NCBI GenBank assembly: GCA_030057555.1 | Contig: JASGUU010000002.1 | Span: forward strand, 1 to 35,429 | Length of the DNA: 35,429 bases | Source of the DNA: Bacillota bacterium | Lineage (GTDB): Bacteria > Bacillota > Clostridia > Saccharofermentanales > Fastidiosipilaceae | Reading direction: 5' to 3' | Shown: positions 1 to 8,199 of the stretch, piece by piece | Layout of the letters: the number at the start of each line of letters is the position of its first letter | Numbering within the stretch: the first letter of the stretch is position 1 | Translations under genes and position numbers: made by a program | The notes under the pieces: generated by a model | The model's database searches: none | Told to the model about the DNA's origin: nothing | Seen by the model: only the letters and a program-made list of their open reading frames with translations

Positions 1-634
1 TACATGACAGAGCCAGTGCGCCGCGGACAATGTTCAGGCTCAGTGTCGGACGGACAAAGGACATCTGAAAGGGCTTTTCGGCCGGGATGTCCGTTTCTCC
101 CAGGCTGCCGTCACGGACGCGCTGGACAATGCTGACGACCGAAGAGATGAGCATGGAGCCGACGACGATCCAGAGCAGATTGGTCGTCACAAAGAAGTAG
201 AGCAGGACCGCACTGGCGATGGAGACCGCGGTGACGAGCCTGCGCTTTTTGCCCATCTCCAAAGCGGTCCGGGCCAGCATGAAGCCAACGCCGGCCATCA
301 TGGCTGAGAGAATGGTTTCGCCACCCCAGGTCATGACGCGCGAGATGACGCCGAAGACTCCGAGCAGGGCTGTCAGGACGGCCGCCCAGATCACCATGGA
401 GATCCGTTCCTCCCGATCGCGGCCCACCTGTCCGGCGAGAACCAGCGTCTCCGCCTGGAAGGAGACAGGCGCTACGGAGCCGAAGGCGCCGGTGGCGACG
501 GCACCGATGATGAAGCCCAGCGAGGTCGGCACGGAAGCGAAGCCGACAGAAAGAGCCAGAAGGCCCTGCGGAATGCCATTGAGCACAACGGCAAGCGCCG
601 CCAGCAGGTCCTGCAGCAATGCACCAAAATCCAT
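1..634 (-). CDS. Multi-pass membrane permease, NCS2 (xanthine/uracil)-like, N-terminal part
   Basis: The reading frame opens with ATG at 634-632 and stays open to the left edge, so about 211 residues are visible and the C-terminus lies outside the window. The protein is strongly hydrophobic, with several likely membrane segments (about residues 7-25, 28-50, 80-100, 102-120 and 130-160). These are separated by short polar loops such as GRDREER and EMGKKRR. The loop with SVAPVSFQAET near residue 55 recalls the conserved substrate region of NCS2-type nucleobase permeases, but this is a weak family call and another multi-pass transporter is possible. A G-rich ribosome binding site (GGGGGG) lies about ten bases before the ATG. 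It is divergent from the hydrogenase operon. Confidence 0.55.
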   Translation of the reverse strand, partial: MDFGALLQDLLAALAVVLNGIPQGLLALSVGFASVPTSLGFIIGAVATGAFGSVAPVSFQAETLVLAGQVGRDREERISMVIWAAVLTALLGVFGVISRVMTWGGETILSAMMAGVGFMLARTALEMGKKRRLVTAVSIASAVLLYFFVTTNLLWIVVGSMLISSVVSIVQRVRDGSLGETDIPAEKPFQMSFVRPTLSLNIVRGALALSC

Positions 635-665
635 AATAGGTTCCCCCCGAATGAAGATGCTAGGC

Positions 666-694
666 ATCGTGCCCATCGTTTGCCCGGCTGTCAA
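666..694 (-). promoter_or_regulatory. Probable promoter of the permease gene
   Basis: On the minus strand a perfect -35 TTGACA (694-689) is followed after 17 bp by a poor -10, CACGAT (671-666). The leader to the ATG at 634 would be about 25 nt. The -35 is convincing but the -10 is not. Confidence 0.4.
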
Positions 695-748
695 GCGAAG
701 AAAGCTTCAAAATGGCCTGATATGACTTGGCCAGACCCTGTGTTTCCC

Positions 749-777
749 TTGATTCTGCCACTCATGTTTTCTAGAAT
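749..777 (+). promoter_or_regulatory. Promoter of the hydCBA operon
   Basis: A -35 box TTGATT (749-754) and a -10 box TAGAAT (772-777) are separated by exactly 17 bp, with the start codon of the first gene 31 bp after the -10. The -10 is overlapped by a short inverted repeat, CTCAT (761-765) and ATGAG (776-780). Another inverted repeat, TGGCC (713-717) and GGCCA (729-733), lies just upstream of the -35. Either could be an operator. I see no clear Rex-type site (TTGTGA with TCACAA) here. Confidence 0.65.
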
Positions 778-808
778 GAGAAAAGTTATCACGATCTGGA
801 GGTGACCC

Positions 809-1324
809 ATGTCCCATCTCGAGCTCGATATGAGCATCCTCGAGCCTGAGCTTCTGGCCGAACTCGATGCTTACATCGACAGTCTGCCGGACCCGCGGGG
901 CAGTATCATTGCCGTCCTGCATAAAGCACAGGAACTTAATGGCTATCTTCCGCGTGAGCTGCAGCTCTACGTGGCACGCCGCACGGGCCTCCCGACGGCA
1001 AAGATCAACGGTATCGTGACGTTCTACTCCTTCTTCTCGGAGGTGCCGAGCGGAGTGTACACGATCAGTGTCTGCACGGGCACGGCCTGCTTCGTCAAGG
1101 GAGCGCAGGAAGTTCTCGACCGTTTCCGTGAAGAACTGAAACTTGAGGAGGACGAGCCGATGACCGAGGACGGCCTCTTCTCCATCAACGATGTTCGCTG
1201 CATCGGAGCCTGCGGCCTGGCGCCGGTGGTCCGCGTCAACGAGCGGATTTTCGGCCATGTCAAGCCCGACCAGGTCAGCGAAATCATCGCCCAGCATCGA
1301 AAGGAGGCCGCCGATGCCAGCTAA
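809..1324 (+). CDS. hydC: Bifurcating [FeFe]-hydrogenase, NuoE-like [2Fe-2S] subunit (HydC/HndA)
   Basis: This 171-residue protein belongs to the 24-kDa (NuoE) family of thioredoxin-fold [2Fe-2S] proteins. The four cluster ligands are visible as C89-x4-C94 in VCTGTAC and C131-x3-C135 in RCIGAC. The helical N-terminal part has the usual NGYLP and IVTFYSFF signatures (residues 44-76). In trimeric hydrogenases this subunit sits beside the flavin subunit and relays electrons in the cytoplasm. The start is set by an excellent ribosome binding site, GGAGGTGA at 798-805. It is the first gene of a three-gene operon, and its end overlaps the next gene by 11 bp, which suggests translational coupling. 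Confidence 0.9.
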   Translation: MSHLELDMSILEPELLAELDAYIDSLPDPRGSIIAVLHKAQELNGYLPRELQLYVARRTGLPTAKINGIVTFYSFFSEVPSGVYTISVCTGTACFVKGAQEVLDRFREELKLEEDEPMTEDGLFSINDVRCIGACGLAPVVRVNERIFGHVKPDQVSEIIAQHRKEAADAS

Positions 1325-3272
1325 GGCCAGCGGGAACAGCACCATTGCGACGGAGAACTGCCGTATCGCAAATGCCGCGGCTCTCGAGGAGCGCCGTGAA
1401 GCGATCCGGTCGCTGATCGCCCTGCGTCACGACGAGGAGATCGGGATTACCGAAATCAGAGAGTCCGCACCGGCCACAGAGGAGGTCTCGATTCGTCTCG
1501 ACGGCCGCCGTGTTGTCCGTGAACTGCTCGTCTGCGGCGGCACGGGCTGCCGCTCTTCCGAGTCGGCCCAGCTGATCCGGGAGCTGCGGGAGCAGCTCGC
1601 CATGCACGACATCACGGATGTCGAGGTCATTCAGGTCGGCTGCTTTGGTTTCTGCGCCCAGGGCCCGATCGTCAAGGTCATGCCCGAAGACATCTTCTAC
1701 GTGCAGGTAAAGCTCTCCGACGCCGCACGTATTGTTGAGCAGCATGTGATCCGGGGCGAACAGGTTGCCGATCTGCTCTTTGTCGAGCCCTCAAGCGGCG
1801 AGGCGGTTGTCCATCAGGACGACATGGCCTTCTATGGCAAGCAGATGCGCGTCGTTCTGCGCAACTGCGGCCTGATCGATCCCGAAAGTATCAATGAATA
1901 TATTGCCGCCGACGGCTATGCGGCTCTTGCGAAGTGCCTGACCGGGATGACGCCGGCCGAGGTCACCAGTGTCGTCCAGGCGAGCGGTCTGCGCGGCCGC
2001 GGCGGCGGCGGCTTCCCGACGGGACTGAAGTGGAGTCTCGCAGCGCGCGAAGTGAGCGATAAGAAATATGTGCTCTGCAACGCCGACGAGGGCGACCCGG
2101 GTGCCTTCATGGACCGCTCCATCCTCGAGGGTGACCCCCACTGCATCGTCGAGGCCATGACGATCTGCGGCTACGCGATCGGCTCCGACGAAGGCATCGT
2201 TTATATCCGCGCCGAGTACCCGCTGGCGGTCTCGCGTCTCGAGCTCGCCATCAGCGAGGCCCGTGCGGCCGGCCTGCTGGGCGAAAACATTCTCGGAACG
2301 GACTTCAGCTTTGACATCCACGTGAGCCTCGGTGCCGGCGCCTTTGTCTGCGGCGAGGAGACGGCCCTGATCCATTCGGTCGAAGGCCAGCGCGGCGAGC
2401 CGACCCGCAAGCCCCCCTTCCCCGCCGTGTCGGGCTATCTGAAGAAGCCGACCAACGTCAACAACGTCGAGACCTATGCCAACATTCCTCCGATCATCCG
2501 GAACGGCTCCGACTGGTTCCGCAGTTTTGGCACGGAAAAGTCGACGGGGACAAAGGTCTTCGCGCTCGCCGGAAAGATCAACAACATCGGCCTGGTCGAG
2601 GTGCCGATGGGCACGACGCTGCGCGAGATTGTCGACGAAATCGGCGGCGGCATTCCGGACGGGAAGAAGTTCAAGGCCGTGCAGACGGGCGGACCGTCGG
2701 GCGGCGTCATCACCGAGAAGGACCTCGATACCCCGATCGACTATGAGAGCCTGACCGCCATCGGTTCGATGATGGGCTCCGGCGGCATGATCGTGATGGA
2801 CGAGGACAACGACATGGTCGAGATCGCGCGCTTCTATCTCGATTTCACCACCGACGAATCCTGCGGCAAGTGCACACCCTGCCGTGTCGGCTCGCGCCGC
2901 ATCCTTGAAATGCTGGACACGCTGCTGGCACAGGAGGGCGATGAGGAGATGCTCGAAAAGCTCGAGTCTCTCTGCATGGCCATCAAGGACACCGCGCTCT
3001 GCGGTCTGGGGCAGACGGCCCCGAACCCGGTGCTGAGCACGATGAAGTACTTCCCGGAAGAGTACCTGCGCTATGCACGCCGCGAGGTGCAGAAGGCCTA
3101 CTCGATCGATCCCGAGAAGTGCATCGGCTGCACGCGCTGCGCCCGTGCCTGCCCTGTCAACTGCATCAGCGGCAAGGTACGTCAGCCGCATGTCATCGAT
3201 CCTGCTGCCTGTATCGCCTGCGGAGCCTGCCAGCAGGCCTGCCCGGTTGGCGCTGTCAACAAGCCCCGTTAA
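1314..3272 (+). CDS. hydB: Bifurcating [FeFe]-hydrogenase, NuoF-like flavin/NADH subunit (HydB/HndC)
   Basis: The 652-residue product is the diaphorase subunit that binds FMN and NAD(H) and exchanges electrons with ferredoxin and HydA. Domains in order: a thioredoxin-like [2Fe-2S] domain (C74, C79, C110, C114); the 51-kDa NuoF core with the glycine-rich FMN loop GRGGGGFPTG (228-237) and CNADEGDPGAF (255-265); an SLBB region; the NuoF [4Fe-4S] site in SCGKCTPCRVG (C517, C520, C523, plus C563); and two C-terminal ferredoxin-type clusters (C603/C606/C609/C613 and C633/C636/C639/C643). An in-frame upstream ATG at 1191 would add 41 residues inside hydC, but the start at 1314 has AAGGAGG at 1301-1307 and is preferred. 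All cluster ligands are present. The domain order is that of HydB/HndC rather than of respiratory complex I. Confidence 0.92.
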   Translation: MPAKASGNSTIATENCRIANAAALEERREAIRSLIALRHDEEIGITEIRESAPATEEVSIRLDGRRVVRELLVCGGTGCRSSESAQLIRELREQLAMHDITDVEVIQVGCFGFCAQGPIVKVMPEDIFYVQVKLSDAARIVEQHVIRGEQVADLLFVEPSSGEAVVHQDDMAFYGKQMRVVLRNCGLIDPESINEYIAADGYAALAKCLTGMTPAEVTSVVQASGLRGRGGGGFPTGLKWSLAAREVSDKKYVLCNADEGDPGAFMDRSILEGDPHCIVEAMTICGYAIGSDEGIVYIRAEYPLAVSRLELAISEARAAGLLGENILGTDFSFDIHVSLGAGAFVCGEETALIHSVEGQRGEPTRKPPFPAVSGYLKKPTNVNNVETYANIPPIIRNGSDWFRSFGTEKSTGTKVFALAGKINNIGLVEVPMGTTLREIVDEIGGGIPDGKKFKAVQTGGPSGGVITEKDLDTPIDYESLTAIGSMMGSGGMIVMDEDNDMVEIARFYLDFTTDESCGKCTPCRVGSRRILEMLDTLLAQEGDEEMLEKLESLCMAIKDTALCGLGQTAPNPVLSTMKYFPEEYLRYARREVQKAYSIDPEKCIGCTRCARACPVNCISGKVRQPHVIDPAACIACGACQQACPVGAVNKPR

Positions 3273-3287
3273 GCGAGGAGGACTGCC

Positions 3288-5087
3288 ATGAGTCAAGAGA
3301 ATAAATCTGCCGGCATCCCGCTGCCGAACATCTTCGATCGTCCTGCCAACACCGTGTCGCTGACGATCAACGACATACCGGTGACGGTCAACCGCAACTC
3401 CACCATTCTGGAAGCGGCGACCAAGGCCGGGGTCCATATCCCGACACTCTGCCATCTGGCGCTCGACGGCTTCGACATCCATTCCGAAACCTCCTCGTGC
3501 CGCGTCTGCGTGGTCGAGGTCGAAGGGCGTCCGCGCCTCGTGACCTCCTGCTCCGAGAAGGTCGTCGAGGGCATGGTCGTGCGCACCGACAGCCCGCGGG
3601 CCATCCGCGGCCGGCGCACCAACCTCGAGCTGCTGCTGTCGAACCATCCCCGTGCCTGCCTGACCTGCGCCAAGAACCTGGACTGCGAGCTGCAGAAGCT
3701 GGCCCGCGACATGTCGATCCGCGAGATCACGTACAAGGGCGAGCGCAAACGCTTCGACATCGAGTACTCGAGCCGCGCGATCATCAAGGATCCGGACAAG
3801 TGCATCATGTGCCGCCGCTGCGAGACGATGTGCAACGATGTGCAGACCGTGCATGTGCTGTCGGCGCTCGGCCGCGGTTTCGATTCGGTGGTCGGGCCGG
3901 CGTTCCACGCCGATCTGGGCGAGACCACCTGCACCTTCTGCGGCCAGTGCGTGGCTGTCTGCCCGACGGCCGCCCTGACCGAGGTCAACGAGACGAGCCG
4001 CGTGTGGCGTGCTTTGCATGATGAGAAAAAGCACGTCGTCGTGCAGGTGGCACCGGCTGTCCGCGTCGCGATCGGCGAGATGTTCGGCATGGCGCCGGGC
4101 TCGATCTCTACCGGAAAGATCGCCACGGCACTGCGGCGTCTGGGCTTCGATGCCGTCTTCGACACCAACTGGGGTGCCGACCTGACGGTCGTCGAGGAGG
4201 CTTCCGAGCTGGTTTCGCGCATTCAGAACGGCGGCCCGATGCCGATTCTGACCTCCTGCTGCCCGGCCTGGGTCAACTTCATCGAGTCCCAGTTCCCGGA
4301 TATGCTCCACATTCCCTCAACGTCCAAGTCGCCGATGATCATGCTGGGCGCCATGGCGAAGTCCTACTATGCCCAGGAGCGTGGTATTGATCCTGACAGC
4401 ATCGTTGTTGTTTCGATCATGCCCTGTCTGGCAAAGAAGGCCGAGGCGGCGCGTCCCGAGCTCTCAAAGGACGAGAACCAGAACGTCGACATCGTCATCT
4501 CGACACGCGAGTTCGGCCACATGCTGCAGGAGATCGGCATCGACTTCCCGAATCTGGTGGAGTCCGACTTTGACAGCCTGATGGGCGAATCAACCGGCGC
4601 GTCGATCATCTTCGGCACCACCGGCGGCGTCATCGAGGCCGCCTGCCGCACCGCCTATGAGATCCTGATGGAGGAGCCGCTGGAGCGTGTCGAACTGACG
4701 CAGCTGCGCGGACTCGAGGGCATTCGCTCCGGCACGGTGATGTTTGGCGATACACCGATCCGCATCGGTATCGCGCACGGCCTCGGCAACGCAAGGCGCC
4801 TGCTCGAGGGGCTGCGCAGCGGTGAGTATGAGTTCGAGGCGATCGAGATCATGGCCTGCCCCGGCGGCTGCATCGGCGGCGGCGGACAGCCCTACCACCA
4901 CGGCGATATGGATGTACTGCAGGACAGGCAGCGGGCGCTCTACCGCGAGGACCGCAACACACCGCTGCGGAAGTCGCACGAGAACCCCATGATCCGCCGC
5001 ATCTACGACGAATTCCTCGGCACACCCTACGGTGAGAAGGCGCACGAGCTGCTGCACACGGAGTACACGGCGCGCGAGAAGATCTAG
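3288..5087 (+). CDS. hydA: [FeFe]-hydrogenase catalytic subunit, trimeric bifurcating type (HydA/HndD)
   Basis: The 599-residue catalytic subunit reduces protons to H2 (or the reverse) at the H-cluster. The N-terminus holds a plant-type [2Fe-2S] domain (C55, C71, C74, C88). This is followed by the His-Cys [4Fe-4S] site (H120, C124, C127, C133) and two ferredoxin clusters (C172/C175/C178/C182 and C215/C218/C221/C225). The H-cluster motifs are intact: L1 TSCCPAW (322-328), L2 MPCLAKK (378-384) and L3 MACPGGCIGGGGQP (522-535). A small-subunit-like tail ends the protein. It lies 15 bp after hydB with GCGAGGAGG upstream of the ATG. NuoE-like and NuoF-like partners in one operon point to the electron-bifurcating, NADH plus ferredoxin class. 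The direction in vivo is inferred, not seen. Maturases HydE, HydF and HydG are not in the window. Confidence 0.95.
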   Translation: MSQENKSAGIPLPNIFDRPANTVSLTINDIPVTVNRNSTILEAATKAGVHIPTLCHLALDGFDIHSETSSCRVCVVEVEGRPRLVTSCSEKVVEGMVVRTDSPRAIRGRRTNLELLLSNHPRACLTCAKNLDCELQKLARDMSIREITYKGERKRFDIEYSSRAIIKDPDKCIMCRRCETMCNDVQTVHVLSALGRGFDSVVGPAFHADLGETTCTFCGQCVAVCPTAALTEVNETSRVWRALHDEKKHVVVQVAPAVRVAIGEMFGMAPGSISTGKIATALRRLGFDAVFDTNWGADLTVVEEASELVSRIQNGGPMPILTSCCPAWVNFIESQFPDMLHIPSTSKSPMIMLGAMAKSYYAQERGIDPDSIVVVSIMPCLAKKAEAARPELSKDENQNVDIVISTREFGHMLQEIGIDFPNLVESDFDSLMGESTGASIIFGTTGGVIEAACRTAYEILMEEPLERVELTQLRGLEGIRSGTVMFGDTPIRIGIAHGLGNARRLLEGLRSGEYEFEAIEIMACPGGCIGGGGQPYHHGDMDVLQDRQRALYREDRNTPLRKSHENPMIRRIYDEFLGTPYGEKAHELLHTEYTAREKI

Positions 5088-5135
5088 GCAAAGGGCGCTT
5101 CCGGCGGACGACAACGCCGTACGGAAAACAAAGAG

Positions 5136-5172
5136 AAAAGAGAGGCTGTCTCAGCGGAGGCAGTCTCTTTTT
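5136..5172 (+). terminator. Rho-independent terminator of hydCBA
   Basis: A stem-loop starts 48 bp after the hydA stop. AAAGAGA and CTGTCTC (with a GG bulge between them) pair across an AGCG loop with GAGGCAG and TCTCTTT, followed by a run of Ts. The arms allow one G-T pair. It ends the hydrogenase transcript. Confidence 0.75.
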
Positions 5173-5179
5173 CTTCCTG

Positions 5180-6125
5180 CAGGCCAGACTGCGACGGGCA
5201 GGGTCAGGGGAAACAGCGTCAGGGACCGGCTGCACCTGGTATCGCCCAGGCCAAAGCTAGGCAGAAGTCGATGTGCGGTTCGCGTTTTCGTGCAGGCTTC
5301 TCCTCTCGGCCAGGCGTTATGGTTTGACTTAGGAATAGTTGTTTCTGAACTGGACAGGCAGCGTTACCCGCTATACCAATTCCCTCATTAATTAAAATGA
5401 AACCTCAGCTGTCCAATTATCTATGTATTACCAGAAGTGCTTGAATTTTCATCTGCACATGTTCCACCGGACTCACACGTAATAATCTCTGTAAAGGAGA
5501 AAGGTGATGAACCGGACGCCCGTGCCGCAGACGCAATGCAGTCCAGCGATGAGGATGGCGCCGGAACAAGAACCTGTACGCACGGGTAACGAATCTGCGG
5601 GCATTTGTCTCCGGTGTGAATGGCATCACAATTATCTGGAATGCCTCTCAAGGAGTAGATGGCTATGAGGTGCGTCGCTGTATGCCATACCATGACCCGG
5701 TTTGACACTCTCGTGGCGAGTCGGACAAAGCCAGATGCACGGACTACCCTGTCCAGACCGATCTCTACTTCGATGAAACAGGCAGCAGGAGTTATTTCAC
5801 CTGATCCATCAGCATGCCCGATGGTGCCTCGCATGTGACCGTACGCGGGACACCATCTTCTTTGACTGCGGAAGTACCTGGTCAGGACAGCCAGAACTCC
5901 AGGTTACTGTGCAAAACATTCGTTTAATCCGCCTGCCCATGTCGTGTCAGCGTCCTCTCTGCCGCCTCCATGGTCATGATTGACCCCCATGTACCAGTAC
6001 GCGGGCCGCAGCTTTTGGGCCACAGTGGGTACGCGGGAGTAGTGCCCCGATTCGTGAACGCTCCTGCCCAGGATTGCGGACAGCAAAAGACTTTGGGCCA
6101 TCTGCTCCGAATCGCGAACCGAATA
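5180..6125. other. Gene-poor gap between hydA and uppP
   Basis: No intact gene is convincing here. Base composition is less GC-rich than its neighbours, especially at 5330-5480. Short open frames on both strands overlap one another and lack convincing family motifs. The only recognisable content is the broken fibronectin-type-III-like segment listed separately. No terminator for uppP is evident. Confidence 0.6.
5550..5867 (+). pseudogene. Relic of a fibronectin-type-III-like surface domain
   Basis: In a single frame (GTA at 5586) the sequence reads VTNLRAFVSG, then ITIIWNASQGVDGYEVRR. This is the strand A-B-C pattern of FnIII domains of secreted Clostridia proteins (hydrophobic-x-W, then DGYEV-R). 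The same frame continues past a TGA at 5703-5705 into DLYFDETGSRSYFT, meets a second TGA at 5802-5804, and then reads SISMPDGASHVTVRG. Two in-frame stops with sensible domain sequence on both sides indicate a decayed gene fragment. No start, signal peptide or full-length partner is seen. The family assignment is by pattern only. Confidence 0.45.
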
Positions 6126-6977
6126 CTAAAGCACGCCTGCTGCGAGAAGCAGTATCAGCAGACCTCCTGCAGCAATACGGTACCAGGCAAAGACAGCGAG
6201 GCGATGGCGATGCAGAAAGGCCAGGAAAGCCCGCACAACAAGCAGGGCGACAACAAAGGAAACCACAAAGCCGACAATGAGCGAGGCTGTCTGGTAGCCG
6301 GCGATGCCGGTGAAGTCAAAACGGATGAGTTTCAGGCCCGATGCTCCAAACATGATCGGAATAGCGAGGAAAAAGGAGTAGTCCGCAGCGAGCGGCGTGG
6401 TGAAGCCGGCGATCCAGCCGCCCATGATGGTGGCAGCCGAGCGCGAGAAGCCGGGCCACAGCGAGAGGCACTGCATCAGGCCAACCGTCAGGGCCTGGCG
6501 GCTGGAGATATCCTCGACCCTCTCGGTCGGCACCACCGCTGTCGCCTCAGGAGCTGCAGGCTGTGGCGCCCGCCGCTCGAGGAACAGCAGCAGTATGGCG
6601 CCCGCGACCATGGCTGCGGCGACGACGGGAATACGGAAGAGCCAGGCATCGAGGTCCAGAATCTCCCAGCCAAGCCCCAGAACAACGGCCGGCAGGCAAC
6701 CTAAGATCCAGACACGCATGAACTGCCGCCCCTCCGCCTGACCTCGGAAAAAGGCGCCGAGCTTGGCCCAGATGCGCGGCCAGAAGAGAATCAAAACGGC
6801 GAGTATGGCACCGAGCTGGATCACCACCATGAACATGGCGTTAAAATCGTCGGAGGGCAGGCCCAGCATAGACTGTGCGATGATGAGATGGCCGGTCGAG
6901 GAGACGGGCAGGAATTCGGTAATGCCTTCAACAATGCCCATCACAATGGACTTGAGCAGATAGATGAACTCGAACAT
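6126..6977 (-). CDS. uppP: Undecaprenyl-diphosphatase UppP (BacA)
   Basis: This 283-residue, multi-pass membrane phosphatase converts undecaprenyl diphosphate to the monophosphate, recycling the lipid carrier for peptidoglycan and other envelope polymers. It is also known to give bacitracin tolerance. Both family signatures are present: GIVEGITEFLPVSSTGH (14-30) and LWPGFSRSAATI (173-184), which together hold the catalytic Glu, Ser, His and Arg residues. Length matches the family. The frame extends to an ATG at 7043, but the start at 6977 begins exactly at the conserved MFEFI-LLKSI sequence and has AAAGGCAGG upstream. It stands alone, divergent from nfnAB. Confidence 0.95.
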   Translation of the reverse strand: MFEFIYLLKSIVMGIVEGITEFLPVSSTGHLIIAQSMLGLPSDDFNAMFMVVIQLGAILAVLILFWPRIWAKLGAFFRGQAEGRQFMRVWILGCLPAVVLGLGWEILDLDAWLFRIPVVAAAMVAGAILLLFLERRAPQPAAPEATAVVPTERVEDISSRQALTVGLMQCLSLWPGFSRSAATIMGGWIAGFTTPLAADYSFFLAIPIMFGASGLKLIRFDFTGIAGYQTASLIVGFVVSFVVALLVVRAFLAFLHRHRLAVFAWYRIAAGGLLILLLAAGVL

Positions 6978-7007
6978 GGAGTGCCTGCCTTTCAGATACT
7001 GGAGCCC

Positions 7008-7036
7008 ATGATAACGAGTCGGCTTCCGGGCGACAA
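7008..7036 (-). promoter_or_regulatory. Promoter of uppP
   Basis: On the minus strand TTGTCG (7036-7031) and TATCAT (7013-7008) are spaced by 17 bp. This predicts a leader of roughly 25 nt before the ATG at 6977 and supports that start over the longer frame. Confidence 0.55.
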
Positions 7037-7294
7037 GGCGCAAAAGCCAGGTCCGGACACAGCAGCAGCCTCGATCTCAGGCAACAGGTCTCCGTCTATC
7101 CTCCCTGCTGCGCCATTCCCTCGCCTGACATGCTCATAAAACGATGCGTCTGGCATGCAGAGCCGTTCTCGACCGGTGTATAGTTGGAGAGGCAAAGTGG
7201 TTGCAGACCATCTCACATGTGTCTGCCTCCCCTGCATGCGGCCATCCCGTTCGCAGCAACTGGAATCCGGCGGCGGCACCTGCTGTTCCCGCTA

Positions 7295-7303
7295 TGCTAG
7301 AAT
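7295..7303 (+). promoter_or_regulatory. Candidate extended -10 promoter of nfnAB
   Basis: TG at 7295-7296, one base, then TAGAAT (7298-7303) form an extended -10 like the -10 box of hydCBA. No -35 consensus is found at the expected distance. The predicted leader is about 38 nt. Confidence 0.35.
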
Positions 7304-7347
7304 GCCGACGTTACGACAGCAGCGCCACACCGGCGGGAGGTTCGTCA

Positions 7348-8199
7348 ATGTATCAGATTCTCAGTAAACGGGCCCTGAACGAGCAGGTCACGATGATGGA
7401 GATCGAAGCCCCCCTCATCGCAAAGAAGGCCCGCCCGGGGCAGTTCATCATCTTCCGTGTCGACGAGTTCGGCGAGCGCGTGCCCCTGACCGTGGCGGCG
7501 ACAGATCCCGAACGCGGGGCGGTCACCATCATCTTCCAGGCCGTCGGACTGGCGACGAAGAAGCTGCAGCAGCTCGAGGCCGGCGACGCCATCCTCGATT
7601 TTGTGGGTCCGCTCGGCCGCCCCTCGGATCTGGACGGCGCCCGGCGCGCGGTCGTGATCGGCGGCGGTGTCGGAAACGCCATTGCCTACCCCTCGGCCAG
7701 ATATCTGCACGAGCATGGCGCCGAAGTCGACGTCATCGCCGGCTTCCGCTCCCGCGACCTGGTCATACTCGAGGAGGAGCTCGCCGCCGCCTCGACCAGG
7801 CTCTATATCACCACGGATGATGGCAGCTACGGCGAGGCCGGCTTCGTCACCGACAAGCTGCGCGCTCTGCTGGACGCCGGGAACCAGTACGACCTCGCGA
7901 TCGCCATCGGCCCGGTGCCGATGATGAAGTTTGTCTCCCGGCTGACACGCGAATACCATCTCCGCACCCTGGTTTCGCTCAACCCCATCATGGTAGACGG
8001 CACCGGCATGTGCGGCGGCTGCCGCGTTCTGGTCGGGGGCGAAACCCGCTTCGCCTGTGTGGACGGCCCGGAATTCGACGGCCATCAGGTCGACTTCGAT
8101 GACCTGATGCTGCGCAACCGCTCCTATCTGGAGCAGGAACAGGAAGACCATACCTGCCGTCTCCAGCAGGCCGTTCAGAATCATGGAGGCAAAGCATGA
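7348..8199 (+). CDS. nfnA: NADH-dependent ferredoxin:NADP+ oxidoreductase, alpha subunit (NfnA)
   Basis: This 283-residue protein is a ferredoxin-reductase-fold subunit resembling dihydroorotate dehydrogenase electron-transfer subunits. The FAD-binding RVPLT (44-48) and the nucleotide-binding GGGVGN (105-110) are clear. The C-terminal [2Fe-2S] site is C222, C225 and C237, with D217 a possible fourth ligand as described for NfnA. In the Nfn complex it handles NAD(H) while the beta subunit handles NADP(H) and ferredoxin. The start at 7348 has GGGAGG at 7335-7340; an in-frame ATG at 7144 would add 68 unrelated residues. Its ATGA overlaps nfnB by 4 bp. Alone it could be read as PyrK, but the partner argues for NfnA. 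Confidence 0.87.
   Translation: MYQILSKRALNEQVTMMEIEAPLIAKKARPGQFIIFRVDEFGERVPLTVAATDPERGAVTIIFQAVGLATKKLQQLEAGDAILDFVGPLGRPSDLDGARRAVVIGGGVGNAIAYPSARYLHEHGAEVDVIAGFRSRDLVILEEELAAASTRLYITTDDGSYGEAGFVTDKLRALLDAGNQYDLAIAIGPVPMMKFVSRLTREYHLRTLVSLNPIMVDGTGMCGGCRVLVGGETRFACVDGPEFDGHQVDFDDLMLRNRSYLEQEQEDHTCRLQQAVQNHGGKA

Larger units (their letters stand above)
6978..7347. other. Divergent intergenic region between uppP and nfnA
   Basis: No gene is supported. The stretch carries the promoter of uppP on the minus strand and a weaker candidate for nfnAB on the plus strand. Open frames that extend nfnA or uppP into it lack family similarity. Confidence 0.6.

Noticed and set aside
345-348. PriA Walker B reading DEEQ instead of DEEH (residues 345-348 of PriA, gene at 19814-22096)
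   Set aside because: From memory DEEQ occurs in PriA of other Clostridia, so I do not consider it unusual.
700-808. Rex operator upstream of hydCBA
   Set aside because: Redox control by Rex would be expected, but no TTGTGA/TCACAA dyad is present between 640 and 808.
1791-4310. Long open frame antisense to hydB and hydA
   Set aside because: It is the high-GC mirror of the hydrogenase genes, with low-complexity Ala/Arg/Asp-rich sequence and no domain.
5904-6101. Minus-strand 65-residue frame with an HESGH sequence, considered as a metalloprotease remnant
   Set aside because: The motif is not HExxH (the second histidine is one position too near for the zinc motif with glutamate), and there is no surrounding family sequence.
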